From contig JACDQD010000002.1 of the NCBI GenBank assembly GCA_019843655.1, positions 10,676,393-10,740,392 of the forward strand: 64,000 bases of DNA. Direction: 5' to 3'. Within the stretch, counting starts at the first letter, position 1, and each line of letters begins with the position of its first letter. This DNA comes from Lethocerus indicus (Eukaryota; Arthropoda; Insecta; Hemiptera; Belostomatidae). The translations under genes and the position numbers were made by a program. This document shows, piece by piece, positions 26,301-38,326 of this stretch. The notes under the pieces were generated by a model. That model had not been told where the DNA came from. It ran no database searches and saw only the letters and a list, made by a program, of their open reading frames with translations.

Positions 26301-29095
26301 GGATATGTGTAAGCGGAGCAAGACCTGGCGGCCAGTCTATTATCTGGGGAGGGAGGGTGACAGATGCGGGCCTGTGTGGAGGGTGTGGAGGGCGAGACGT
26401 CCCGAGGGTGGTGGGTCCCACCTTGGAAGGGTATCGAGCGGGCCTCGCCTAGTTTATGGGCGAGGATAAAAAGAGACATCGGAAATGGCGTTATACCGGC
26501 TGGCTGCCTTATCACCCTACTTTATGCTTTACAGTTTGATGCTTACAAATCGGCGCCGGCCAGGGGCTCACATATCACACGACCCGAATGCACGCCCCTC
26601 TAATATCGCTTTGAAAGACCTCTCCGCCACCCTCTATAAATACCCACCGGTAAATTATTCGCCGAGGGCCCGTCTCTGGGAGCCAACGCACCATTTTTAT
26701 GTATGGATTTATAGCCCGCGGGGATCTCACTCCTTGAAAACTTATCGGTATTTCACTGCTCGTTCTTTTTCATTGGGTTTACAGTCACGATTTGGGTGTT
26801 AATCGTAGTTACGTCATGCACGAAAAGGGGAGTGATGAAGGCCCCTGTGAAATGTAATAAATTAGACGAAACATTAGAAGAAAGTCTGTAATCCGAATAT
26901 CATATTTCTTATAACTTACTACGATAATGGGCTACATTCAGCTGCATCTAGTCGATAAATTTAAATTGTCAGTAACGGGCACTGCGACTCGCCGGTCATG
27001 AAGGTAACATAAGTCTATGACGAGTCTAAACTGAGACCTGAGCATTGAGCGATTGATCCTCTCCCGGGATAACAAAACCTACCCCCGCACCGGATCGATG
27101 CGTAATTCTCCCCCATTTCAGATATCGCATGAGCGAAATATGATCCGTTGGGGGCGGTATCTATCTTAACGGACTGGAGGGAGGGAGGGCTGATTGGAGG
27201 GACCTTGACCGGTAGGTAATGAGCGGCTCACCGAATTCGCGCTTTGTGAAGGGACCCGGTGTTGGCGGCGGGCTAACCTAATGCCACCGATTTATTAGCC
27301 AATTAACGGTGGGGCCGCCCACCGGCCGTCTGTCATCCCAGAGACTGGGCCCCGCTCTTTGCCCGACCCGGCCGATACAATCCGGGGCCTCCCCGCAAAT
27401 TAGGGACACGCGAAATTGTACGATTTGCAATTGTGCACTGGCGAGGACAGCGCGCCGTGTGATCTCCGCCCAACAATTCACCCTCCACTCGGTTTCGAAT
27501 CTCAGGCGGGACACTAACCAGCACCACTACGAATCGTAGCGTTACGCGTGCTTCACTAAAAAACCACTAAAATCCAATAGGTTGTTAATTACAAAACCAA
27601 ATCATTTCCTTAGCGAATAAACTTTATTTTTCCGCTCTCAATGGTTTTGTCAAAATTTGTTGGCATATTTCATAGTTCCGCATCTAATCCTACAAAAGAT
27701 ATTAAACATTGATATTGACAGTTAGGCAATTCGGAACATTATCAAGTACCTCCTGTTACGTTACTGTATTGGGTTAAATCAAATTGGTTTTCCCCAATGA
27801 TATTTAGTCAGCAGTTATCACCGCGGAAATCATTCATTTTACAGTCAACAACTATTAGTCACTTCGAATAAAGTTTAAAAGAATAAAATATTTCCAGCAA
27901 ATATCGATAAATTCTAGTGTGTAGCCCACTACATGTTTTGCAATAAGTATGCTAATGCGGCTTCAAGGCTCACGTTAAAATACCGTCACGGAGTTTTGTT
28001 TTTCAACAGCCATTCAGACACAAGCCTGTCAGAGGTGTGTGGGCCGTTGAAAAAAGAACAACAAAAGCGAAACAATTTAAATTTGTAAGTAGGGAAAATA
28101 CCTCCGGAATTAGGGCTTTGGAATTAAACATTGGCGCTATGTTGAAGCGATCAGGCGTAAACCGGGGGCCTCATAAGCTTCAAACTATATCTAGCATTAA
28201 GAACGGGTTTGGCCCAGTGCTGAAATTAGCCTGATGAGGGCTGACGCGGGCTAATGGCAGGTGTGGGTGGATGGTGATGTGTGCTGGGTGGGGGGGGTGC
28301 CTGTTCCCAGGGGATCATTCAGCATCCGATTCCGGATTTTCCCCGACCCGCCCGGCTCCGGGGTAAATTAAATGCCCCTGCATAATCTGAACACCGACAC
28401 GCCGATAAATCCCTTCGATATTCAAAGTAGATTTACTGTTTTTTTTGCGCGTGCCGGTCTTTATTTTCCCGTCCGAGCAAATGTTACACGCTTCTGTATT
28501 ACAGTGCTGATATATAAATATACCCTGTGAAATCCAAGAAATACGTTTAAAAAAATAACTTTATAAAGGAGATAAATAAAATTTATTGTTGAGACAGTCA
28601 TATGTGTCGGTCGTATGTGATGTCCGTGTTACCGATACCTTCTGTGTGATTACAGCAGGGACTGATTACTTCATCGACCGCCTGCATGTCCAAGTACCTC
28701 GTTATACCACTAACGCAATGTTTGTCCCGATTGACCTGCCTGATAATAATTAATTATTTACAGAATTATTCTATCGTATATTCTAGTTCTGAGGTTTCAG
28801 GGCCCGTGTAGTTCACATGTCTACGAGAAGTGCAATCTTTCCCTTTGCAAGGAACCTTCCCGGTCCACTTCATCGGTGTTTCAATCGTCTTTCGTCTCGC
28901 CCCCTCGGTAAGACGTCAGATCTAATGCATAGCGTGGTCGGGTGTGACGTGCGTCGTGCGGGCGGTTCCACTTTCGGCCGGGGCGGTGGGAAGGAGTGCT
29001 GGTTATGGGTATCAATAGCTGGTAGCTGGTGGGGCCGCTCCCCGGGGATTGTCTGGTTGTAAGGTGGGGGTTGGGAGTAGCAGGGGTAGGATGAG

Positions 29096-29133
29096 GTGGA
29101 GGAGGAGGAGGAGGAGGAAGAGGAGGAGGAGGG
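29096..29133. repeat. (GGA)n tract
   Basis: GGAGGAGGAGGAGGAGGAGG with one GAA interruption, about 38 bp, in a GC-rich patch. It inflates open frames on both strands (poly-Arg or poly-Leu/Pro) that I do not treat as genes. Confidence 0.9.
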
Positions 29134-29526
29134 CTGATGTTAAACCAGTGTCGCGGGCTAAAAGCACTCCCGAATCCCAAGGCGATCCCTCGGCGCCCAG
29201 GCCCACCTGGCCTTCTCTCACGGACCCCGCCCCCGTTATTGAATGACACTTCACACAACCCAACCGCTCCCCGAGTAACACTAACCCGGAATTTGGGGGG
29301 ACTCTGACGTTTATCCGATAAGACAAATATTGAGGGGGATGAATTATATATACCGCCCCCGGATTTGAGGGACTTTCCTAGATGTCTTTCTGACGATGTT
29401 CAAATATTTTGTCCAACTGTTGATCGTTATATGTTTTCTGCCTTCAATTTATTTTCATCTGGCACTACCATTTTTCAATGTACTTATAACATACTTATAT
29501 GTATTATAACATACTATTGTTTTTTT

Positions 29527-29713
29527 GCTACACCGGTTTCGACTGCTCGCCATCTTCAGTAGCAGTCACTTGGCAGGCACGTTGGATGCTTGTGGGGCAT
29601 CATGTTTGCACTGTCACTTATTTCACTTGGACCGTCAAATAAGTGACCGAACAGGGTCTAGCAAAAGGCAACGAGAAAACCAACTCGCAGCTCACGAAAC
29701 GGGTATTCCAAAC
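29527..29713. mobile_element. degenerate relative of the 14.7-kb fold-back element
   Basis: It begins TTTGCTACACCGGTTTCGACT and ends with GGGTCTAGCAAAAGGC, an ACGAGAAAACCAACTCG-like arm and GGGTATTCCAA. These match the outer and inner arms of the element at 14728-14955 in the same order. The middle shares CTTCAGTAG, AGTCACTT and CACTGTCACTT. Arms are more diverged, so this is an older copy. Confidence 0.6.
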
Positions 29714-31018
29714 TACATTTGATACTTGTTTCCAATATTCAAAATGAGATGATATCTATTTAATATTCTGTGTAAATAAATTGAAATGTAAACAAAAATA
29801 TGAATATAAGAATAGTAAAGTTTAATTTCGTTTATTCAAGTTGTTAAATCTGTACTAGTAAACAAATTATTGACAGACTACACCTTGTATTTAAAATGCG
29901 TACTTCTTACAAAGAGGCTCTGGAGTATACTTCGATTTGGTTCAACTGTGAGATGAGCCAGAGCCAAGACAGATGCGACCGGTTCTTTCCTAATATGGTA
30001 ACGAGAATTCGACTCATCGAATAAAAACAAATTTGCATTCTTTCTTCAAGTGTGCAAACTTTCTTCGCCGCATTTTACACCCGGTATTCCTCAGTACCGG
30101 TCAGGATGAAACGTATGAGCCATTTAATAATAATTTCAGTTTTATCTGTGGTTTTGAAAACACGTAGAAATATTCATATTCGGAATGAAACTGAGGCATC
30201 ATATCACTGCTGTCGGCTGCATAGTTATTATAGATTAAATGATTATTGTTGAGATGGCTAATTATTTCACAAAAATTCTTGTTCCGACTCAGTTGTCCCC
30301 AAGAATGGAGGACGCGTTTCGAGAAACATAACCGCGAAGTTTGGCATTCCGGGTGCCGGGAAGTCCGGGGTGGATTAGCTGAAACTCCGGGGATCTCTAT
30401 AATTGTTGAAGGCGAACTGGCGGTACCCCGAGGCCGGAAAGTTGCCTCCGAGAGAAGTCGCGCTACTTTATTATATCGCCCTGGGCAGACTCTCAAATCA
30501 TGGGCACCAACACGTATTTCCACGAGCGGCAAACTTCTCCAAGATTCACGGCAACTGCAAATACCGTCGGGCCATTTCAGAGAGATGGAAACTCGCGCTT
30601 GCGGACTTGCTCTTATGTAAGACAATTCTGCATACGGACGTAAATAATGTCATTTAGCGTTCTATACTTCTCAAACAGGGAGTAACAATCAGTCTTTTCT
30701 ATTCCCATGTTTACGAATATTTTGTATTACATTTACATTTTTAATAAAGCCAATGTTTATAAGATGATTATAGCAGTTATAAAGAGGTTAAGCGGTAAAA
30801 ATATCCGGAATATGTTACTGAGCACATACTACTGTTGCTTATGTTAGTGAACTTAGATAATATATGATGGCCCATCTAAATGTGTCTGACCATTCGTTTT
30901 AACGTCGCATTGGTCATTCACACTCAAATTTTTTAGGATGTTCAAGGAGGAACGGGTGAGAAACAAAAAAGAGATGTTTAATTTGACATGCCCTCATTAA
31001 TGGGCTGATAGTACGGAT

Positions 31019-31024
31019 TTTATT
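31019..31024 (-). terminator. polyadenylation signal AATAAA
   Basis: On the minus strand AATAAA begins at 31024, about 92 bp after the TAA of exon 9, in an AT-rich 3' UTR. The transcript end is expected roughly 10-30 nt further, near 31000. Spacing and order fit the nine-exon gene. Confidence 0.65.
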
Positions 31025-31115
31025 AAAAATACTTCAGTAATATTGTTAAAATAAAAAGCCATCGTATTTGTTACACAACAGGAATCATTGTGGAACGCGG
31101 CGACGAGATTGTCGC

Positions 31116-31229
31116 TTAGTTGGGGCAGCCGATTTTCCAAGGTTGATCGACGAAGAAGACATGGAGGGTGGTGAAACCGTATTTCTCTCCCCAGTTGTCC
31201 AAGCAGGCAGGCCTCCTGGGAATGATAGG
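31116..31229 (-). CDS. terminal coding exon 9, last two cysteines
   Basis: 114 nt in phase 0, residues 257-293 plus TAA at 31118-31116. It encodes PIIPRRPACLDNWGEKYGFT, then TLHVFFVDQPWKIGCPN. The acceptor GTTGGGTTACAG precedes it. Cys265 and Cys291 bring the mature total to six. An AATAAA signal follows about 92 bp below the stop. Codon use matches the other exons. Confidence 0.85.
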   Translation of the reverse strand, partial: PIIPRRPACLDNWGEKYGFTTLHVFFVDQPWKIGCPN

Positions 31230-34200
31230 CTGTAACCCAACGAATTATAACAAAATTATTTGAAGAAAATTTGTTACACAAGCAGAACAATGCAAAATTA
31301 CAAAATATGAAGTGTCATTATCGAAATCTGCAATGAGCAATAAATTAGAATCCCAATATTTCGTATCTAATATTAAGATATTCCTGATTATTACCTCATT
31401 GTACTGGATGCTACTGACCGTTTCGAAAAGGTGAAACCAGTCTGGCCCACGATCAAACAACGAGTGGAGCCATATAATCGCAAGAGTGAATCGCGTTTTT
31501 TTATAAAATCAGGAGCAAATCGATAATTTTGGCTTGCTCCATACTTCATTTCGTTATCGAATTATACTTCAGTCGATAATTTAAGAGCCGGATTCTTCGA
31601 ATTTAGCACTGAATCCTTCTTTTTTTAACAGTCACGGAGGGCCAATGAGCCCTCGGATATACATCACCGCCCTAATGTCCCGAATTAGTCTTCTCAATTC
31701 GTCGAAGTTGTCTTCTATGCATAATTGAGGCGGTTTTAAAATTCAGGAAAAAGAAGCGGAGTCGTTACGAAAGCAATAGGTTTATCATTGGTATCGGTGT
31801 GGCGGGGTCGATCAAAGCGATTGAGTAAGGTTAGATCGTTTTTAAGGTAATTCATCCGTGGGGCCTTTACTCTTACCCTTACCCTTACCCTTACACCTCC
31901 CGCATCTCAAAGCAGTCCCACTTTCGGACGCGGCCAAATGTTACCGCTCAATTTCATGATTTCGACGTATTACAGCGAATCAACCGCCCATTTTAGCCAC
32001 CGGGGAAAAATCTACACCAATCCAAAGCTATTTATTTTCGTCCAATTTCCGTAATTTTCAAAGCGTTTCGCTTACTTACCGATTCCTTACTGGAGATCGC
32101 ACTCGGTCTTTTCCTACCTAATATTCACCATGGTTATTTTTCACGTTTAATTACTTTAGAGAAGAGGTCGTAGAGCATTACAAAGCACGGTGATTCTAAC
32201 ATTTTAATGTCGCAAGCTGAGGTTCTCGTAAAATCACGCCTTATCTGAAAGTTAATCCTCGTACATATCAAAGTTACTTCTTCATGTGACTAATATTGTG
32301 CGAAATATAGCTTCGGGCTAGGCCTGTACTTTCCGGTCTAGTTGCTTGGATTTCGAAATATTTCAAGAATTATTGTCATCTGTCCCCGTGTCGCCTGTTG
32401 AATGGTGAGCCCCTGGAGCGTGGTAGGGGCAGTGTCCCCCCCTCCGTCTCACAAATTCATTTCTTCCTTCATCCCTTTTGCGCCTCCCTTTTGTACCGGC
32501 GCCCTGAAGAGCGGCCGACCCAGTGTTGGGTTTCAGGTTGGGGACAATTTTAGAACAAAGCCGGCGTATATTATTGGTGCCGGATATCGGGTGCGCCATT
32601 ATGAGCCGCTCCACCGCTCTTCCACGGCGTTATTGTTCGGCTGTCCTCCTACTCAATTCTCTAGTTTTTCCCTTTTGGACAGCGTCCGACCGCGGTAAGA
32701 TGGGACGCTTCCTAACTAGGCCCGAAACACGTCTAATATTAGTTGTGTACTAAAATGTCGGGAAAATATTCGCTCGACCACCACGAACCACCAGATCTAA
32801 GTTTAAAATCACTTGAAAGATTAAAATTACTTATCATCCTTATGTACTCCTTATACGATTATTCGATCGTAAGTTAGACTTGTTTTCAGTAGCATTAATT
32901 ATGTAAGTAATATAGTAAGTAAGTGCTGAAGGCTGAAACACCTTGTTGTCTTTGGTAAGGAGATACGTATTTTTGTACTTACCGCTTCAGCGGGAGGAAT
33001 TTCGAACCATTCGCGCTTGTTGAACTGGGACTTTCCGAAAGTGCCGAGACCAAAGGCGATCAGCTGACCGTTCTGGTACAGCGGGAAGATAGTTTGCAGT
33101 TTGTCGCACTGAGTCTTCTCGTCCAGTTTGTAGAAATAATGCTGACCTGTAAAATCAATCCACCACCAGGAATCAGAAAAAAATTTGAATAGTAGTCGAA
33201 GAAGGTGTACGCAACATAATACGTACAAGTATCGAGTGAGCCCAGGTAGAGGAAACGTCAAATTACTTTTACCGACCAATCGATGTTTTCTGCTTTCTTT
33301 TGACGTGATTTCATTACTGAAGATTTCTTAATAGAAATATTGTACGACTTTATATATTTAAGGATCATTCGTCCGCGTGATAGCAATCGCTAGAAATCCA
33401 GTCGGGATTGAGTTTCATTTCGGGTTATTCGCAGGAAGATCGGCGACCTAAAATCGATTGTGTCCAGTCAATATGGGACTGGACGAGAGAGCGTTGAGGG
33501 GGCCGTGTAATGGGACGACGGTCACTTAATAAGTGGAGCGGTCGGTGCTCTCACCTCTTAACTGGGACCGCGGTGTATACGCCCTCCTAACAATGTACAA
33601 TGTAAAGCTTTTAAAGAGAAGCGTATAAGAGAGGGGGCCCATTACAATCAGTTTTCACTGCGGCCAGGAGGACACCTGCCGCCTAACGTTTCCGCGACTG
33701 CCCCGTCAACCTCCAGTTCACTCGTTCGGAGATAATTTACAAGCAATTATTCCGTCCGGTTTTTCTTTTCCGCTAAACGATTTCCTGCCACTCCTCCGCA
33801 GAGCCCCTCTTCCTTTGTCTAATTTGTACGCGCTAAATGTCGCACTGAGTTCGTCTCGACTCTCGGAATTGCAAGTCTCCGCTTTCGGAAATTCATATTA
33901 ACAGTACTATGAGGGAACACAGCGGGGAAATTATGCTCTTGTCGACAGTGATTGCTAAGAGCAGGAAACTCCCGCTCGTCTTCAGACGCTGCCAGCATTG
34001 GCAACGATCGTAGGACTGGGGTTGCCTCCGTCGAGCAGCGGTTGAATGGCACCTGGTAAGTAAGGGACGGATTGCCAACCTTCTTAGTAAAATCGGGATA
34101 CGACTCGCCTAATACCCCGATTGCTAACATTCAGAAAACCCATAACACCCATTTATACTAGTAATAACAAACATAATATAACGGTTTACGTTTACATAAC

Positions 34201-37200
34201 ATTTTAATATTAACGGTATCCGTTTAACAGCTGTTAAAAATTAAGTCCAGACATTAAGTCGAAGGTCTCAAGCGGTCAGCGATCATTTCGAATGGTCTGC
34301 TCCCACCGGTAAGGAACACTTCCTTTCTTTGGAGAGGCTGAGGGGGTCAAGTTAAGGGAATCGATGTCCGATAACTTCTGAACGGGCTCGGACAAACCTT
34401 CCCACAGGAAAAGGGCTATTGAATTTCCAGGAGGAATCGGACCTTAGGAAGAGGAGAGAGCCCTTTCACAGGGCCTCCCCCACCCTCTCTATACGCCGCT
34501 GGCCCCCGGTTGTTTGACCTGCGTTTAAACATCTAGCACTATCGTCCAGTGTAGATCTACTGTTGTTATCTAGTTCATATCCGAAACATAATGGCAGTAA
34601 CTCAAGTTTTTAACTTTTTTTATAACAAAATTATATAAAATGAGGTATTAACTGTCCACACTAACTAAACATACCTTCATACTGGTGATAGAAAATTACA
34701 TTTTAACCCCAATTACGCCATTCCCATTTCCGACAATGGCTCCAGTAATTAACTCGAATTTTAATTGATAATGTTGTCTCTCAGTTAACTTCAGGACATT
34801 AAAAAACGATGATTTATAATGGATGTAAATATTTTATTAGTGGGATAAAATTTGGAATCGGATTAGAATTATTTGGGAGTGGAGAGCTATCAGTGCCAAT
34901 ATCCAACACCAATAAAATTGAGACAGAGCGGTCGAATGCCCATTTCCCGTGGGAATTCCTCATTTCCTATCCCGCTTACTCGTCTGCCCCCGCAACACAA
35001 CCTCGTTTGCCGAAGATAGTTTACGGTGACCGCCACTCTGAATCTCAATATCAGACGCCAGTTTTATTTATTCACCGCGAAGCAGTTTTACGGTTCTAGA
35101 ACGGATCGAGTCAGTATTTTCATCGGTGCATGTATTTTACCATTGAAACGAATGCAACATGAAGATGGATGTATATATAAATTTAGAGAGAGGGGGGATA
35201 GAGTTTTACGTGGCGTAGTGATGACTGTCAAAGTTTCAACCGATTAGATTTTATATCGATATTTTTGTCCTGTCCATTAATGCATTTATATTTTTTTATC
35301 CAATGTGTTCCTCGTTTCTTTTTGCCTGAATTCAAATTTTGAATTGATTAAAGTAGAGGAGCTAACTATAAATCTAGAATATTAATTATATCGCGCGTTA
35401 CTAGGTATTATTGTACGTACCCATGCCGGGGAAGCAAGCCTGCTTGACAAAGTGCTTCATCGCGCCGTTGTTGGCCTGAGGGGGTTCCTGCTTAGCAAAC
35501 TCAACCCATCCCTCGTCCAAGTAGGCCCAGATGCTGTCCGCGGTCTGGTCCGTGTTCTTCCTGCCGTGGTCCTTCAGGTGGGCTGTCGACAGTCAGAAAC
35601 TGATCGATTAACAACTGGGCACCCGGGAACTTTCTCCAATTCCGATTGGGCCCGCACGAATTCCGAACAACGCTATAATCGTTTTGGCTTCACTCGTGGA
35701 TCATGCTCAGTTGAAAAGAAAAAGAACGGCCATCTATTGGCCCCCGAGGTAAGCAAAAAAAGTCTTCGGAGATATTGGAGGAAAACAAATAAGGAGCTGC
35801 GTGGATTCTAAAAATCCGTGCGGACATGAAGAGGGGCGAGTGGGCCAAGTCGTGGCCCGCGTGCCAAGCCTGTCAATCACCCGTCCTGGGTGGCTGCTGT
35901 CACCCACCACAGAGAAAGAACTCTTCCCACCGACAAATCAGAATAAAACTCTGAGTGAACATAAAAACTAATGAACAACTACGTTAAATTCGCGGTATTA
36001 AATAATAGTAGAAACTGCTGTACGAATTGTACTTTCTGAACTGTAAAGATTCACAGCCAAATGGGTATGATTGAAGAAGGACTTACCTGGATTGGCGAAG
36101 AAAACTCTGACGGAATAGGCGGGCTTGCCGAACAAGTTGCTCTGTTGGAACATGTTCAGCTTGGACGGGTCGTACAGGAAAGGGCCGGAAATTCCCTTGC
36201 TCAGGTCTTCTTTCAGGAACTGAAATATCGGAGCAAAATATGTGCCGCTGTTCCTTCGTACAATTTACTTTTTACATAGTACTGTCAGTGACTCCAACAA
36301 TTTATGAAACGTGCAATTACAGAGGAAAAAAATTTATAAATGAATACGCGGTAAACAAAGAACATGCCATCATTCTCATTGGGTATATAAGAATAATGTT
36401 TCAGGTCACGTTTATTAATGCAAAATGACTGAAAAGTCAATATTTACTCACAGAGATTTGAATACCGGCAGTGATTCCGTTCTTATCGAAGAGTACGCAG
36501 ACCCTGGGGTCGTTCGGGTAGCAGTAGGTGCGGAGGTTGAGCCCGTCCTTGTAGGGACCCGGGTTGGGCACTAGGACGTAGTCCTTCAGGAGAGGGTCCT
36601 GAAGGCTCTTCGGCATCGCGAAGTAACCGTCCTTCTCGGTGAACGCGAATTTCACTACAATTCAACTTACCCGTTAAAATTCGTCCGACAACATCAGTTT
36701 GGTAAGTACGCAATGAATTAATTCCCTCGCTTTTTGTCGTGACAAAAATACTTATTCCGCACATTAATTTCTGAATAATTAGCGGGATTTTTATAATTTA
36801 AATTATATTATTTCTTATGACCGACTCGGATGGCAAGGGTCGCAGGTTTGAACTCTGCACAAATGACTCATGGTGGAATTAGGCTATTATCTATTATCCC
36901 GGTTGGAATTCTTCCCCAGTAAATGGGGAACAGTAATGGTTAATAATATATAAGATAATTAATTAATTATTTATTGATATTACCGACCGTGCAAAGCCGT
37001 TTTATAAATATAATATATTAGATTAAGATACGTAATATACCTGAAATATTGAAATTCAAACTCTATTTGCTCATTGACCATTTTTTCAATCAAATTTTGT
37101 TTCGTTCTCGACTCGAATCTATAATTTTTTTTATTGGTCCTGGCTTTTGAAATTGAAAATATTTTCTTACAATATTGTTTTCGATACGCATTTTGGGTAT

Positions 37201-38282
37201 AATAATAATTTTGTGTATTTGGGGGGATTTAATAGGATAGTTCTTACCTCTGAAATCATTCCACTTCCTTTCACCTGAAAAACAAAAATGATTTGAATAT
37301 ACTTTTGTTGTATTAGTTATGTTTCGCTCACTTAAAAACATATCCAACTAAGACCCAGATATTACGATTATAAAAAGGCCCCCTGTAATAATCATTATTA
37401 TTGCGACCCTAGGTCAAATTTTGTAATTATATCCCTTATCGAGTTGATAAGCTGACTGAATGTAAATTCTTCGCCGAAAAGAAATTTCTGATAAAGAGAA
37501 ATTATCCAGTTATAAAATATGTAGAGGAAAATATAAAATGCCGCGGTCAGTATGAACAAATGTAAAACCAGTTTTAATTGGGCCATCGGGCTACTGTGTT
37601 GGGAAAGCCCCGGTGTTGCCTCGTTCTACGAATAAACTGAGGAAATAAAAACGATATTATCAACTCCGAAGGTCGCGTTCAGAAGAAACAATTAAATTAA
37701 CACCGATCGAGGATAACGCACGAATGACAATGTCTGCTCTGTAAATATCTGTCAATATGCAAAGTCTCGGCGACAAAATAAAAATTAAAAAAACGAGATA
37801 ACCGCAGATAAGGAAAATTAGAAAGTACTTTTCACTCTTGTCTGGATTCCTGGCCAGACTCAGTCTGACCTTGACTTGACTAATCTTTGAATCTGCTGAC
37901 GGTTCATTTAACGTCGGCGGCGGAATTGAATATCAACAGATGAAAACGCATTAGCCAATTCAGTCCTTATACTGCATTTACAATTAATTATTAGTGTGTT
38001 AGTTAATTGTGGCTTTGAAATAGGCACAAATGATAAGTAGCGCGTGCCATATTCGTGTGCGTGGTGATTAAATGTATCGTAACAAATGCTTGTGGTCCAG
38101 ATTACAAAATGTTTAATATGTATGCATTAATCTTTCTAAATAAATGACGATTGGATTAACAAATAACGAATAGTTAGTAATTTGGATAGTTACAAAAATT
38201 ATGAACATACCTCCACCAGATCTGTGTGCGGAATAACCTAAAAACAAATGTGAAGTGCAGTGTAAAACGGAGTTGATATTGC

Positions 38283-38326
<44 letters not shown>

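Larger units (their letters stand above)
26251..31000. other. gene-free region downstream of the secreted-protein gene
   Basis: GC-rich patches at about 26290-26720, 27040-27520, 28090-28440, 28790-29360 and 30290-30620, plus the 29.5-kb repeat. No exon is supported. Confidence 0.6.

Noticed and set aside
28881..29326. Minus-strand frames of 104-125 codons rich in Pro and Leu
   Set aside because: They result from the GGA tract and GC-rich base composition; no start context, domain or splice sites support them.
30101..30625. 174-codon minus-strand ORF, the longest in the window
   Set aside because: It overlaps a 124-codon plus-strand frame in a GC-rich patch poor in stops. Neither shows a recognisable domain, codon bias like the real exons, or splice support.
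31868..31895. TTACCC hexamer run suggesting interstitial telomere repeats
   Set aside because: Its complement is GGGTAA, which is neither TTAGG (insect) nor TTAGGG (vertebrate); only about four units.
32899..32982. Read-through extension of exon 8 as the C-terminus
   Set aside because: The frame runs on to a stop near 32899, but GTAAGTAC is a strong donor and exon 9 joins in phase with two more cysteines and a poly(A) signal.
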